Source: Dietzia sp. NCCP-2495
GTDB taxonomy: Bacteria; Actinomycetota; Actinomycetes; Mycobacteriales; Mycobacteriaceae
DNA length: 64,000 nt
Assembly (NCBI RefSeq): GCF_026011735.1
Contig: NZ_BRVN01000002.1
Span: 248,001 to 312,000, forward strand
Reading direction: 5' to 3'
A model generated the notes under the pieces. It was given only the letters and a program-made list of their open reading frames with translations, made no database searches and was not told the origin of the DNA. The position numbers and the translations under genes were made by a program. Numbering within the stretch: the first letter of the stretch is position 1; each line of letters opens with the position of its first letter. Of this stretch, positions 35,387-45,048 are shown one piece after another.

Positions 35387-36252
35387 CAGAACGAGTGCTC
35401 CGGGCCGGGGAAGGCGCGCGATCGGACCTCGGTGCCGTACTCACGCGCAGCCTCGCGGAGACTGTCGGCCAGCTGGGTGTACTGCTTGACGAACTTCGCA
35501 GTGCGGCCGCCGGTGCCGTGGCCCGCCATGTCCTGCCACACCAGCACCTGTGCATCGCAGCCGTTGCCGGCGCCGATACCGACGGTGGCGATCTCCAGCT
35601 CGGCAGTGACCTCGGTGGCCAGGTCGGCGGGCACCATCTCCATCACGACGGAGAACGCGCCGGCCTCCTGGACCGCGCGTGCGTCGGCGCGGAGCTGCTC
35701 GGCGGCGTCGCCACGGCCCTGGACGCGGAAGCCGCCGAGGCCGTTGACGGACTGCGGCGTGAAACCGATGTGGGCCATCACGGGGATACCGGCGTCCACG
35801 ATCGCGCGGATCTGCGGGGCTATGCGCACACCGCCCTCGAGCTTGACCGCCTGCGCACCACCCTCCTTCATCATGCGGATGGCGGCCTCGACCGCCTGCG
35901 TCGGCGAAGCCTCGTAGCTGCCGAAGACCAGATCGGCCACGACGAGCGCCTTGGGGGCGCCCCGGGTGACGGCCCGCACCAGCGGGATCATCTCCGCCTC
36001 GGTCACCGGCACCGTGGTGTCGTAGCCGTACACGACGTTCGCGGCCGAGTCGCCCACCAGGAGCACGGGGATACCGGCGTCCTGGAACAGGCGGGCCGAG
36101 ACGAAGTCGTAGGCGGTGAGCATAGGCCAGGGCTCGCCCTTGGCCTTGAGCTCGGCGAGATGGTGGATGCGCGTGACCCGCGTCAGGCCCTGCGAGGTGG
36201 AACCCGACTCCGGGCTCGACCCGTAGACCGGGGTGTCAGCGGATTCGGTCAT
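35386..36252 (-). CDS. panB: 3-methyl-2-oxobutanoate hydroxymethyltransferase
   Basis: PanB makes ketopantoate from 2-oxoisovalerate and methylene-tetrahydrofolate, the first committed step to pantothenate and CoA. The 288 residues have [46 protein letters not shown] and [17 protein letters not shown], all typical. I chose the ATG at 36252 because the conserved part follows a short Ser/Thr-rich leader; the open frame upstream is Arg/Pro-rich noise. A pantothenate enzyme in this window fits the phosphopantetheine demand of AcpP, though they are not co-transcribed. Confidence 0.93.
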   Translation of the reverse strand: MTESADTPVYGSSPESGSTSQGLTRVTRIHHLAELKAKGEPWPMLTAYDFVSARLFQDAGIPVLLVGDSAANVVYGYDTTVPVTEAEMIPLVRAVTRGAPKALVVADLVFGSYEASPTQAVEAAIRMMKEGGAQAVKLEGGVRIAPQIRAIVDAGIPVMAHIGFTPQSVNGLGGFRVQGRGDAAEQLRADARAVQEAGAFSVVMEMVPADLATEVTAELEIATVGIGAGNGCDAQVLVWQDMAGHGTGGRTAKFVKQYTQLADSLREAAREYGTEVRSRAFPGPEHSF

Positions 36253-36517
36253 GGTGGTGTGGCCTTCCTTTTCTTGACCTCGAGGCCGGCGGTGCGCCGG
36301 TCCCCGGGTGGACCAGGGGGCGATGACGTGCGGGGGAGGAGTCCCCTCGACACCGTGGACGAGTCTGCCACGCACCTGCGCGCGGTTCGATGAGAGTGGC
36401 GGACGCCACTCCTCAGCCACACCCGTGCGGACTCCGGCGGTACGCCGGGAGCCTTCGTGAGACGTCGCGTCGGGCGGCGCGGGGTGGGATGTCACACGGA
36501 CGTCATATGGCAGGCAC

Positions 36518-36530
36518 TAGGTTGGACGGC
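36518..36530 (+). promoter_or_regulatory. glnA2 promoter, leaderless type
   Basis: TAGGTT (36518-36523) ends exactly 7 nt before the glnA2 ATG. No ribosome site precedes the start. The remaining part of the 278-bp gap back to panB (36253 onward) holds no gene, only GC-rich small palindromes. Confidence 0.5.
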
Positions 36531-37871
36531 ATGAACCGCCAGCAGGAGTACGTTCTCAGGACCCTCGAAGAACGCGATATCCGGTTCGTCCGGCTCTGGT
36601 TCACGGACGTGCTCGGCACGCTCAAATCAGTCGCCGTCGCCCCGGCCGAGCTCGAAGGCGCCTTCGGCGAGGGCATTGGCTTCGACGGGTCCGCCATCGA
36701 AGGATTCTCCCGGGTCTCCGAGGCGGACACGGTCGCCAAACCGGACCCGTCGACCTTCCAGGTACTTCCTTGGGCGCATGACGACGGCGGCCAGCATTCC
36801 GCCCGCATCTTCTGCGACATCTTCAACCCGGACGGCAGCCCCAGCTGGGCCGACCCGCGCCACGTCCTCCGTCGCCAGCTCAACAAGGCGGCCGACCTCG
36901 GCTTCTCCTGCTACGTGCACCCCGAGATCGAGTTCTTCCTCTTCCACAGCCTCGACACCGATGGCGCCGAGCCGGTGCCCACCGACAACGGCGGGTACTT
37001 CGACCAGGCCGTGCACGACACCGCACCCCACTTCCGACGCCACGCGATCGAGGCGCTGGAGGCGATGGGGATCTCGGTGGAGTTCTCCCACCACGAGGGC
37101 GCACCCGGCCAGCAGGAGATCGACCTGCGGTACGCCGACGCGTTGAGCATGGCGGACAACATCATGACCTTCCGGTACATCGTCAAGGAGGTCGCGATGA
37201 ACAACCGTGTGCGGGCGTCGTTCATGCCCAAGCCGCTGCGCGACCACCCGGGTTCCGCGATGCACACCCACATGAGCTTGTTCGAGGGCGACACCAACGC
37301 GTTCCACGACCAGGACGACGAGTATCAGATGTCGGCCACCGCCAAGTCATTCGTGGCGGGCATTCTCACGCACGCGCCGGAGTTCTCCGCGGTGACCAAC
37401 CAGTGGGTCAACTCCTACAAGCGACTCATCGGCGGCGGTGAGGCACCGACGGCGGCCACCTGGGGCCGGGCCAACCGCTCGGCACTCGTCCGCGTGCCCA
37501 TGTACACGCCCAACAAGGCCTCGTCGCGCCGGATCGAGGTCCGCAGCCCGGACTCGGCCTGCAACCCGTACCTCGCGTTCGCGGTGATGTTCGCCGCGGG
37601 CATCAAGGGCGTCGAGGAGGGCTACGAGCTCCCGCCGGAGTCCGAGGACGACGTGTGGACCATGAGCCGCCGCGAGCGTCGCGCGATGGGCTACACCGAC
37701 CTGCCGGGTAGCCTCGAGCAGGCACTGGACGCGATGGAGGAGTCCGAACTCGTCGCCGAGGCGCTGGGCGAGCACGTCTTCGAGTTCTTCCTCCGCAACA
37801 AGCGGCGGGAATGGCGTGACTACCGCAGCGACGTGACGCCGTTCGAGCTGCGCAACTACCTCAGCCTCTGA
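36531..37871 (+). CDS. glnA2: Type I glutamine synthetase GlnA2
   Basis: This 446-residue glutamine-synthetase homologue (M. tuberculosis GlnA2 is also 446) has GFDGSAIEGFSRVSE, the metal-binding EIEFFLF, GAPGQQEIDLRY, the ATP-site stretch ASFMPKPL...GSAMHTHMSLF and NPYLAFAVMFAAG. It pairs with glnE, which starts 13 nt downstream. In place of the canonical adenylylation stretch it has GYELPPESEDDVW, so control by GlnE is uncertain. Whether it makes glutamine or acts on related amines is open, as for GlnA2-4 paralogues. Confidence 0.92.
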   Translation: MNRQQEYVLRTLEERDIRFVRLWFTDVLGTLKSVAVAPAELEGAFGEGIGFDGSAIEGFSRVSEADTVAKPDPSTFQVLPWAHDDGGQHSARIFCDIFNPDGSPSWADPRHVLRRQLNKAADLGFSCYVHPEIEFFLFHSLDTDGAEPVPTDNGGYFDQAVHDTAPHFRRHAIEALEAMGISVEFSHHEGAPGQQEIDLRYADALSMADNIMTFRYIVKEVAMNNRVRASFMPKPLRDHPGSAMHTHMSLFEGDTNAFHDQDDEYQMSATAKSFVAGILTHAPEFSAVTNQWVNSYKRLIGGGEAPTAATWGRANRSALVRVPMYTPNKASSRRIEVRSPDSACNPYLAFAVMFAAGIKGVEEGYELPPESEDDVWTMSRRERRAMGYTDLPGSLEQALDAMEESELVAEALGEHVFEFFLRNKRREWRDYRSDVTPFELRNYLSL

Positions 37872-37884
37872 CGGGACCCGGAGC

Positions 37885-40800
37885 GTGAGCGCAGACTCCT
37901 CCCGCCGCAGGATCCCCAGCCCAGGGAGACTCGGACTCCTCGACGACCGGGCCCGTGAATGGCTCGACTACCTCGGATTGACCGGTGACGACGAGGTGCC
38001 GGTCCTGTGGGCACTGTCCCGCGCGCCGGACCCGGATCTCGCGTTGGGTGCGATGGTCCGGCTGCGTGAGTCGCTCGCCGAGGTGTCCCACGCGCGCAGC
38101 GCTACAAGACCGGGCGGGCCGGACAGCGGCGTCGCGGCCCTGGACGCGACACTGCGTGACGACCCGCAGGTGCGGGCACGACTTCTCGCCCTGCTTGGCT
38201 CCTCCAGCGCGCTGGGGGACCACCTCGTGGCCAAGCCCTGGCGCTGGACACTGCTCCGGGAGTCCCTGCCCACTCGCGAGGACGTGCTGGCGGACATGCT
38301 CGGCGCGGTGGACGCCACTCCTGAGACCCCGGTCGACGACGCGCCCGAGCCGTCCCAGACCGAGGACCTGCGCACCGCCGGGACCTACCGGGCCGGGATC
38401 ACCGGCGGCGCCGCCGTCAACGTCCTGCGCTCGGCCTACCGGGACCACATCGCGCTCCTCGCCGCGCACGACCTCGCCTCGACGGTCGAGGCCGACGAGC
38501 CCGCGCTGGAGTTCGGGGAGGTCGGCCGTCGACTCGCCGACCTGGCTGACGCCGCGCTCACCGCAGCACTCGCCGTGGCCGTGACGACCGTCTATCCCGA
38601 TTCACCGATGCCGGCGCGTCTGGCCGTGGTGGCGATGGGCAAGGGCGGTGCCCGCGAGCTCAACTACATCTCGGACGTCGACGTGATCTTCGTCGCCGAA
38701 CCCGCGGACGCCCGCACCACGCGGGTCGCAGGCGAGATGATGCGCATCGGCTCGATGGCCTTCTTCGAGGTGGACGCCGCACTGCGTCCCGAGGGCAAGG
38801 CCGGCGAACTGATCCGGACCCTCGAGTCCCATGTGGCCTACTACAAGAGGTGGGCCAAGACCTGGGAGTTCCAGGCCCTGCTCAAGGCCCGCCCGATGAC
38901 CGGCGACCTCGCCCTGGCTCAGGCGTACCACGACGCGGTCAACCCCATGGTGTGGACCGCCTCGGAGCGGGACGACTTCGTCCACGACGTCCGGGCCATG
39001 CGGCGACGCGTCGAGGAGAACGTGCCCGAGGTCCTCCGTGAACGTGAGCTCAAGCTCGGCCGCGGTGGACTGCGTGACGTGGAGTTCGCCGTCCAACTCC
39101 TGCAGATGGTGCACGGCCGCACCGACGAGACACTGCGCGTCACCAGCACTGTCGAGGCACTCGGCGCGCTGCGCGCCGGAGGCTACATCGCCCGCGAGGA
39201 CGGGGCCGAGCTCGTCTCCGCGTACGAGTTCCTGCGCCTGCTAGAGCACCGCCTCCAGCTCCAGCGTTACAAGCGCACCCACCTCCTGCCCGAGGACGGC
39301 GACGACGAGGCCTACCGCTGGTTGGCCCGCGCCGCCGACATCCGCCCCGAGATGCCCCGCAACGCGACCGAGGTCCTGCTCCGGAACCTCGTGGATGTCC
39401 GCAAGAGGGTGCGGCGACTGCACTCGAAGCTGTTCTACCGGCCCCTGCTGGACTCGATAGCCTCCTACGATGCCGAGGCGCTCTCGCTCAGTCCGGAGGC
39501 GATGGAGCGGCAGCTCGGCGCGCTGGGCTTCGGCTCGCCCCGCAACGCGCTCGGTCACCTGCGGGCGCTGGCGGGACAGAACAACCGACGCGGCCGCATC
39601 CAGGCACTGCTCCTGCCGACCTTCATGGAATGGCTCGCCGACACCCCGGACCCGGACGCCGGACTGTTGGCCTACCGGCGCCTGTGCGAGGAACACGAGG
39701 AGGTCACCTGGTTCCTGCGCACCCTGCGGGACGACAGCATCGTGGCGCGACGCCTCGTCCAGGTCCTGGGCACCTCCGCGTTCGTGGCGGAGTTGCTCAT
39801 GCGCAATCCCGAGGTGATCCCGGACCTCACCGACGGCGCCGAGGGGCCGCTGCTCATGGCCGCGCAGGTCTCCGACATCGCCTCCGCGCTCACCGCCTCG
39901 GCGGCCCGCCACCGCACCCCGGAGAAGGTGATCGCGGCGGCGCGGTCGCTGCGCCGTGCGGAACTGGCCCGGATCGGCGTCGCCGACGTGCTGAGGATGA
40001 TCTCCGTGCCCGACGTCGGACGTCGCCTGACCGCGGTGTGGAAGGCGGTGCTCGAGGCCGCACTCGCCTCCGTCGTGCGTGACATGATGCCGGATGACGG
40101 CGTCCAGCCGGCCGGTCTCGCCTATATCGGCCTGGGCCGACTCGGTGGCAACGAGCTGTCCTACGGGTCGGACGCGGACGTGCTGATCGTGTGCGACCCG
40201 ACCGACGGCGTCCCGGAGGAGGACGCTCTCAAGTGGGCGACGCAGGTGGCCGAACGGGTCGGGAAACTGTTGTCCTCGCCGTCGTCGGATCCTCCACTTG
40301 ACCTCGACACCGACCTGCGGCCCGAGGGCCGCAACGGTGCCCTCGTGCGTACCCTCGCGTCGTTCCGCGCGTACTACTCCACGTGGGCCGAGACCTGGGA
40401 ACTCCAGGCGTTGCTCCGCGCGTCCTTCGCCGCGGGCGACGCGGACCTGGGCCTGGATTTTCTCCACATGATCGACGAGTTCCGCTATCCGGCGGACGGG
40501 GTGCCACCCAGGACCGTGCAGGAGATCCGACGGATGAAGGCGCGGATCGACTCGGAGAGACTCCCACGCGGCGCAGATCCGTCGACTCACACCAAACTCG
40601 GCCGCGGTGGCCTGGGAGACGTGGAATGGTGCGCCCAGCTGCTCACGATGCAGCACGCCGCACACGAGCCCGGGCTGCACACCACGTCCACGGTGGAGGC
40701 CCTCGACAACGCGGTCGCGGCGGGGTACCTGCTCGAGGAGGACCACGAGGCACTGGTCCAGTCGTGGCTCATGGCCGGACACGCCCGCAACGCGCTCGTG

Positions 40801-40971
40801 TTGGCCCGCGGCAAGTCCGTCGACCAGCTCCCGGCCCAGGGGAAGATCCTGGACGCGGTGGCGTCGATCTGCACCGGATCCTCCGACGGACACGAGTTCC
40901 TCAACGAGTACCTCCGCGTCACCCGCCACGGTCGCAAGGCCGTGGACCGTGTGTTCTGGGGAGAGAGCTGA
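37885..40971 (+). CDS. glnE: Glutamine synthetase adenylyltransferase/deadenylase
   Basis: GlnE adds and removes AMP on glutamine synthetase according to nitrogen status. The 1028 residues (M. tuberculosis 994) contain two nucleotidyltransferase domains. The first has MGKGGARELNYISDVDVIFV near residue 250 and the second GRLGGNELSYGSDADVLIV near 750; each holds a DxD pair. Each is followed by a Gly/Arg-rich LGRGGLRDVEFAVQ or LGRGGLGDVEWCAQ motif. The GTG start at 37885 is 13 nt after the glnA2 stop. The substrate GlnA1 is encoded 2 kb away on the other strand. Confidence 0.95.
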   Translation: MSADSSRRRIPSPGRLGLLDDRAREWLDYLGLTGDDEVPVLWALSRAPDPDLALGAMVRLRESLAEVSHARSATRPGGPDSGVAALDATLRDDPQVRARLLALLGSSSALGDHLVAKPWRWTLLRESLPTREDVLADMLGAVDATPETPVDDAPEPSQTEDLRTAGTYRAGITGGAAVNVLRSAYRDHIALLAAHDLASTVEADEPALEFGEVGRRLADLADAALTAALAVAVTTVYPDSPMPARLAVVAMGKGGARELNYISDVDVIFVAEPADARTTRVAGEMMRIGSMAFFEVDAALRPEGKAGELIRTLESHVAYYKRWAKTWEFQALLKARPMTGDLALAQAYHDAVNPMVWTASERDDFVHDVRAMRRRVEENVPEVLRERELKLGRGGLRDVEFAVQLLQMVHGRTDETLRVTSTVEALGALRAGGYIAREDGAELVSAYEFLRLLEHRLQLQRYKRTHLLPEDGDDEAYRWLARAADIRPEMPRNATEVLLRNLVDVRKRVRRLHSKLFYRPLLDSIASYDAEALSLSPEAMERQLGALGFGSPRNALGHLRALAGQNNRRGRIQALLLPTFMEWLADTPDPDAGLLAYRRLCEEHEEVTWFLRTLRDDSIVARRLVQVLGTSAFVAELLMRNPEVIPDLTDGAEGPLLMAAQVSDIASALTASAARHRTPEKVIAAARSLRRAELARIGVADVLRMISVPDVGRRLTAVWKAVLEAALASVVRDMMPDDGVQPAGLAYIGLGRLGGNELSYGSDADVLIVCDPTDGVPEEDALKWATQVAERVGKLLSSPSSDPPLDLDTDLRPEGRNGALVRTLASFRAYYSTWAETWELQALLRASFAAGDADLGLDFLHMIDEFRYPADGVPPRTVQEIRRMKARIDSERLPRGADPSTHTKLGRGGLGDVEWCAQLLTMQHAAHEPGLHTTSTVEALDNAVAAGYLLEEDHEALVQSWLMAGHARNALVLARGKSVDQLPAQGKILDAVASICTGSSDGHEFLNEYLRVTRHGRKAVDRVFWGES

Positions 40972-41045
40972 GCGGCAGCGGGTCAGGGGAGAGACCAGGG
41001 TCATCACCGATGCGCGCGCGTCGCACCCGGCGATAACCTGGCCAC

Positions 41046-41408
41046 ATGCCTGTCACCATGAACCTCACCCTCACCCTCGACGGAGTCACCTACGGCGATC
41101 TGTACGAGTTCGTCGACGCCGTCCGCGCCGCCGGCGTCCCCGCGGACGAGCGCGTCCGATGCCTCGGTTCCGACGAGCGGGGGGACCGCTTCGAGATCGA
41201 CCTGGGGCCGGACCGTCGCCGCTCAGGCTCCGCGCGCGCCGCGTCGAAGGCCCTCGCCGACACCACGGCCGACCCCACCCCGCCCCAGGCCACCACCACC
41301 CCGACGGTCGCGTCGGTCGCCGAGACGGTCCGATCGATGGTCCGAAACGGTGATGACCTGGACCGCGTGATCGCGGCGCTGGGGGACCTGCGCAAGTTCC
41401 TGCGGTGA
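41046..41408 (+). CDS. Conserved-looking small protein of unknown function
   Basis: This 120-residue protein has a beta-rich N-terminus (MNLTLTLDGVTYGDLYEFVDAV), a charged segment with DERGDRFEIDLG, a Thr/Pro/Ala linker and a helical C-terminus ending in RVIAALGDLRKFLR. There is no signal or membrane segment, and I do not recognise the family. TAACCT (41034-41039) ends 6 nt before the ATG, so it appears to have its own leaderless promoter. Codon use fits the genome. Confidence 0.6.
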   Translation: MPVTMNLTLTLDGVTYGDLYEFVDAVRAAGVPADERVRCLGSDERGDRFEIDLGPDRRRSGSARAASKALADTTADPTPPQATTTPTVASVAETVRSMVRNGDDLDRVIAALGDLRKFLR

Positions 41409-41520
41409 CGTGAGGAGCCTCCCAGCCCGTACCGTTCGCGTGCACAGGAGGGATCTTCTGGGACTGCAGGAACCAGCACGACTTCACACCGACCCCGTCG
41501 GGTGACCTACCATGCGCACC

Positions 41521-42078
41521 ATGAGTTCACGCGCGCGTCTTCTCGCCTCCGGATCGGTCGCCGTCGCTCTCGCCGCGGTCCTCGCGGGATGCGGGGGCGC
41601 CACGGTGGACGGTGAGGCCCCCGAGGTCTCGAACGAGGGATCGACCATGTCCACCTCGTCGTCCACCCCCTTCGCGGAGGAGCGGCCGGAGAAGCCGACG
41701 GAACCGGTCCCACCGCCGCCGGTGCAGTCCCCGGCACCTGAGCCGCTTCCCGGGGAGCCGGAACCGCTTCCGGCTCCTGAGCCGGAGACCGGGCCCGCCC
41801 CGGCGCCTGATCTCGACGTCCCGCAGCCTCCGCCTGCGGCGCCCGGGGACGGGGACTTCCTCGCCCTGATGGAGTCGAGTGGTGTCGTCCTGCCCGAGGG
41901 TATGGATCCGGTCGCCACCGCACACGAGGCATGTGGCCGGTTCGACGGTGGGCAGCAGATGGACGAGGTGTCGGGCTGGCTCGGCGAGGCCGGACGCCTG
42001 GATCCGGATGGCCAGGGGTACTTCCTCGGCGCGGCCGTCACGACCTACTGCCCGGGGAACATCGCCAAACTGGGCTGA
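41521..42078 (+). CDS. Lipoprotein with Pro-rich linker and DUF732 domain
   Basis: This 185-residue secreted protein has a signal peptide ending in the lipobox LAGC, an acidic/Pro-rich linker (about 55-105, PEPLPGEPEPLPAPEPE) and a C-terminal DUF732 domain with two Cys (HEACGRF and TTYCPGN). DUF732 proteins are common surface or secreted proteins of mycolic-acid bacteria with no assigned function. I prefer the ATG at 41521 to the one at 41512 because TACCAT (41508-41513) is a -10 box 7 nt upstream and contains the earlier ATG. Confidence 0.78.
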   Translation: MSSRARLLASGSVAVALAAVLAGCGGATVDGEAPEVSNEGSTMSTSSSTPFAEERPEKPTEPVPPPPVQSPAPEPLPGEPEPLPAPEPETGPAPAPDLDVPQPPPAAPGDGDFLALMESSGVVLPEGMDPVATAHEACGRFDGGQQMDEVSGWLGEAGRLDPDGQGYFLGAAVTTYCPGNIAKLG

Positions 42079-42098
42079 TCTCCGCCGGCCTGTGCCGG

Positions 42099-42509
42099 CT
42101 ACCAGTCGATCTCGCCGAGGACGCCCTTGCGGCGGAGGATCTCCGTCTCCCGTTCCTCGGCCGCTCTGGTCTCCTCTGCCCGTTGCCTGACTCGCTCGGC
42201 CATGGCGTCGGCCTCGACGTCCGCCAGGAGCGCCTGGAGTCGGTCCTTCTCCTCGCGGACGGTCTCCACCGTGGTGTCGAGTGCGACGAGTTTCCTGGAG
42301 CCCGCAGTCGCGTGGAGGAACGGATTCCGTTCGACGATCATGTGGGCCTCCTCGGGATCGAGGACCCGGGACAGTTTGAGCCACACGGGGTAGCCCTGTC
42401 CGTTAACTCCCACCTCGGGTCCGTGTTCCGGATCCAGTGCGGCGGCCACGACCTTGAGCGGCCGGGCCCGCGGAGAGGTGCTCCGGAAGTCGATCTCGTC
42501 GGCGTCCAT
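42099..42509 (-). CDS. Hypothetical protein with C-terminal coiled coil
   Basis: This 136-residue protein starts with an acidic stretch, then a globular part containing GYPVWLKLSRVLDPEEAHMIVERNPF. It ends in a long charged helix (about 65-130) of Glu/Arg/Ala that should form a coiled coil. I do not recognise it. AGGAGCGG before the ATG at 42509 sets the start. It lies between the DUF732 lipoprotein (convergent) and glnA1 (same strand), with a hairpin separating it from glnA1. Confidence 0.62.
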   Translation of the reverse strand: MDADEIDFRSTSPRARPLKVVAAALDPEHGPEVGVNGQGYPVWLKLSRVLDPEEAHMIVERNPFLHATAGSRKLVALDTTVETVREEKDRLQALLADVEADAMAERVRQRAEETRAAEERETEILRRKGVLGEIDW

Positions 42510-42644
42510 CGTGTGTCCGCTCCTTCCAGCGCTGCCCGTCAGACGTCGGAGTCCCTGCCGGCCCACAGCACGAGGGGCCTTCCCGTCCCACCGTAGGCAT
42601 TCGGCGTGCCGTCTGGACGGTTTAGGAGATTCCCTGACGACGAA

Positions 42645-42681
42645 ACCCGCGTCCCTCTCGCCAGGCGAGGTGAACGCGGGT
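42645..42681 (-). terminator. Hairpin downstream of glnA1
   Basis: ACCCGCGT (42645-42652) pairs with ACGCGGGT (42674-42681), and inside it CTCGC pairs with GCGAG. It lies 27 nt after the glnA1 stop codon. Confidence 0.6.
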
Positions 42682-42707
42682 CTCAGGGTCGTGCCGAGAG
42701 CAGGAGA

Positions 42708-44141
42708 TCAGCAGTCGTAGTAGAGCTCGAACTCGTGCGGGTGCGGGCGGAGGTTGACCGGGGCGATCTCCTTCTCGCGCTTGTACGAGATCCAGTTCTC
42801 GACGAGGTCCTCGGTGAACACGCCACCCTCGGTCAGGTACTCGTGGTCGGCCTCGAGGCGGTCGATCACTGCGGGCAGCGAGGTGGGCGCCTGCGGGATA
42901 TCGGCGGCCTCCTCCGGCGGGAGCTCGTAGAGGTCCTTGTCGACCGGCGCCATCGGCTCGATCTTGTTCTTCACGCCGTCCAGGCCGGCCATCATCATCG
43001 CGGCAAACGCGAAGTACGGGTTGCCTGAGGAGTCGGGGCAGCGGAACTCGATGCGCTTGGCCTTGGGGTTGTTGCCCGTGATCGGGATCCGGACACACGC
43101 CGAGCGGTTGCGCTGTGAGTACACGAGGTTGATCGGGGCCTCGTAGCCCGGGACGAGCCGGTGGTACGAGTTGATCGTGGGGTTGGTGAACGCCAGCAGC
43201 GATGGCGCGTGGTGCAGAATGCCGCCGATGTAGTAGCGGGCGATGTCGGACAGCCCCGCGTAGCCGGACTCGTCGTGGAACAGCGGCTTGCCGTCCTTCC
43301 ACAGCGACTGGTGGGCGTGCATGCCCGAGCCGTTGTCGCCGAAGAGTGGCTTGGGCATGAACGTGGCCGACTTGCCGTTCTTTCGGGCGGTGTTCTTGAC
43401 GATGTACTTGAACAGCTGGACGTCGTCGGCAGCGTGCAGCAGGGTGTTGAACTTGTAGTTGATCTCCTGCTGGGCGCCGGCCACCTCGTGGTGGAACCGC
43501 TCGAGTTCGAAGCCTGCGTTGGTGAGGTTGGTGGACATCTCGTCGCGCAGGTCGACGAAGTGATCGTACGGGGCGACGGGGAAGTACCCGCCCTTCTCGC
43601 GGACCTTGTAGCCCAGGTTGGGCGAGCCGTCGGCCTCCTGGCCGGCGCCCGTGTTCCAGTTGCCGGCGATCGAATCGACCTCATAGAAACCGTGATTCGT
43701 CCCGGAGCCGTAGCGGACGGAGTCGAACACGAAGAACTCGGCCTCGGCCCCGAAGAAGCACGTGTCGGCGATGCCGGTGGAGAGCAGGTACTCCTCGGCC
43801 TTGCGGGCGACGTTGCGCGGGTCGCGGCTGTAGGCCTCGCGGGTGAACGGGTCGTGGACGAAGCAGCTGATGTTGAGCGTCTTGGCCTTGCGGAAGGGGT
43901 CGAGACGGGCCGTCGCGACATCCGGCAGGAGCATCATGTCGGACTCGTGGATCGACTGGAACCCCCGGATGGAGGAGCCGTCGAAGGCCAGGCCGTCCTC
44001 GAACATGTCCTCGTCGAACGCCGCTGCGGCGATCGTGAAGTGCTGCTCGTTACCCGGCAGGTCGGTGAACCGGATGTCGACGTATTCGACGCCTTCGTCC
44101 TTGACGTACTTGATGACCTCGTCCGGCGTGGAGAATGCCAC
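42708..44141 (-). CDS. glnA: Glutamine synthetase type I (GlnA1)
   Basis: This is the main ammonia-assimilating enzyme, forming glutamine from glutamate, NH3 and ATP as a dodecamer. The 477 residues (M. tuberculosis 478) carry [20 protein letters not shown], the metal-ligand [36 protein letters not shown] and the likely adenylylation Tyr in [11 protein letters not shown] near residue 403. GlnE, encoded nearby, would modify that Tyr. Upstream lies a GlnR-type box (44220-44257), so transcription probably rises in nitrogen limitation. Confidence 0.96.
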   Translation of the reverse strand: MAFSTPDEVIKYVKDEGVEYVDIRFTDLPGNEQHFTIAAAAFDEDMFEDGLAFDGSSIRGFQSIHESDMMLLPDVATARLDPFRKAKTLNISCFVHDPFTREAYSRDPRNVARKAEEYLLSTGIADTCFFGAEAEFFVFDSVRYGSGTNHGFYEVDSIAGNWNTGAGQEADGSPNLGYKVREKGGYFPVAPYDHFVDLRDEMSTNLTNAGFELERFHHEVAGAQQEINYKFNTLLHAADDVQLFKYIVKNTARKNGKSATFMPKPLFGDNGSGMHAHQSLWKDGKPLFHDESGYAGLSDIARYYIGGILHHAPSLLAFTNPTINSYHRLVPGYEAPINLVYSQRNRSACVRIPITGNNPKAKRIEFRCPDSSGNPYFAFAAMMMAGLDGVKNKIEPMAPVDKDLYELPPEEAADIPQAPTSLPAVIDRLEADHEYLTEGGVFTEDLVENWISYKREKEIAPVNLRPHPHEFELYYDC

Positions 44142-44219
44142 GATTCGCTCCTCGTCTCTGAAGTGCGACGGAAAACCGGTGTCTCCCGTCGTGCGGTGAC
44201 CTCACGATATGGGCGCGGT

Positions 44220-44257
44220 GTTGCCCGGCAGTCAACCGAATGTTTCGCTCGTGTTAC
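44220..44257 (-). promoter_or_regulatory. GlnR-type operator upstream of glnA1
   Basis: Read on the minus strand the site is GTAAC-N6-GAAAC-N6-TTGAC-N6-GCAAC. Four half-sites at 11-nt spacing match the actinobacterial GlnR pattern gTnAc-n6-GaAAc repeated twice; the first pair is perfect and the second pair is weaker. It lies about 79-116 nt before the glnA1 start. The regulator gene is not in the window. Confidence 0.7.
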
Positions 44258-44360
44258 ACGATGGACCGGGTTCCACTCGTACCCAACGCACCCAGCCTAG
44301 TCCGGTCGCGGCGTCAATCTCGGAGATGGGGATTCGCGGGGGCCCGGCTACCCTGGGACC

Positions 44361-44849
44361 ATGCGTGACATTGCGGGTTCGTGGCTGTCAGGACCGTCCT
44401 CCTCCGGGGTGGGACCCGGACAGGAGTTCAAGGGTGAGCGTATGGGGATGCCCCGGGACGGCGAGGGTTCCATGGCCTCACTCGGTGTCCGCATGGGCGC
44501 TCTCGCCGTGGACTGGCTGCTGGCGTACGCACTCGTCGGGATCATCGTGTCGTTCACCAGTCCGGGCGGGTTCGGTGGTGACGAGTTCACGCAGGCCATC
44601 AGCTGGGCAGTTCCCCTCACCTGGGGCGTGATTGGCGTGGTGTGTGTCTGGCTGTTCGCCCAGACCCCCGGTCAGGCACTCCTCGGTATCGGCACGGCGC
44701 GGATCGACGCGGACGAGCGCGTGGGATTCGTGCGGGCGCTGGTACGCGTCGTCTTCATCTTCTTCCTGATCCCACCGCTGATCCAGGACGAGGACGGCCG
44801 CGGGATGCACGACAGGGCCACCGGAACCGCACTGATCCGCACCCGATGA
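44361..44849 (+). CDS. RDD family membrane protein
   Basis: This 162-residue protein has a charged N-terminus and three hydrophobic helices, the first near 50-65 (ALAVDWLLAYALVGIIVSF, with the Arg and Asp expected of RDD proteins). The pattern ends with QDEDGRGMHDRATGTALI. It corresponds to Rv2219A beside glnA1. Its function is unknown; transport has been suggested for the family. TACCCT (44349-44354) ends 6 nt before the ATG, suggesting a leaderless mRNA. Confidence 0.85.
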   Translation: MRDIAGSWLSGPSSSGVGPGQEFKGERMGMPRDGEGSMASLGVRMGALAVDWLLAYALVGIIVSFTSPGGFGGDEFTQAISWAVPLTWGVIGVVCVWLFAQTPGQALLGIGTARIDADERVGFVRALVRVVFIFFLIPPLIQDEDGRGMHDRATGTALIRTR

Positions 44850-44957
44850 CCTGATCCGGGTCCCTCGGTCGGACGTGGTTTCCGCTGAGCCGGAGCCACG
44901 CGGTGGCACCGGAGTCGCACGGTGGCAGCCACCCAATGGCACCTGTCGGGACAAAGA

Positions 44958-45010
44958 CGCCGAGAGCGTTCCGACCAGGCCCCGCGGGGACGATCGGAAC
45001 GCTCTCGGCG
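44958..45010. terminator. Bidirectional terminator, RDD / DUF4191
   Basis: A perfect 17-bp stem (44958-44974 with 44994-45010) with a 19-nt loop lies between two convergent genes. Confidence 0.82.
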
Positions 45011-45048
45011 ATACCTCGTGAGTCGGGTCGAGCCCGAGCTGCCTCGCG

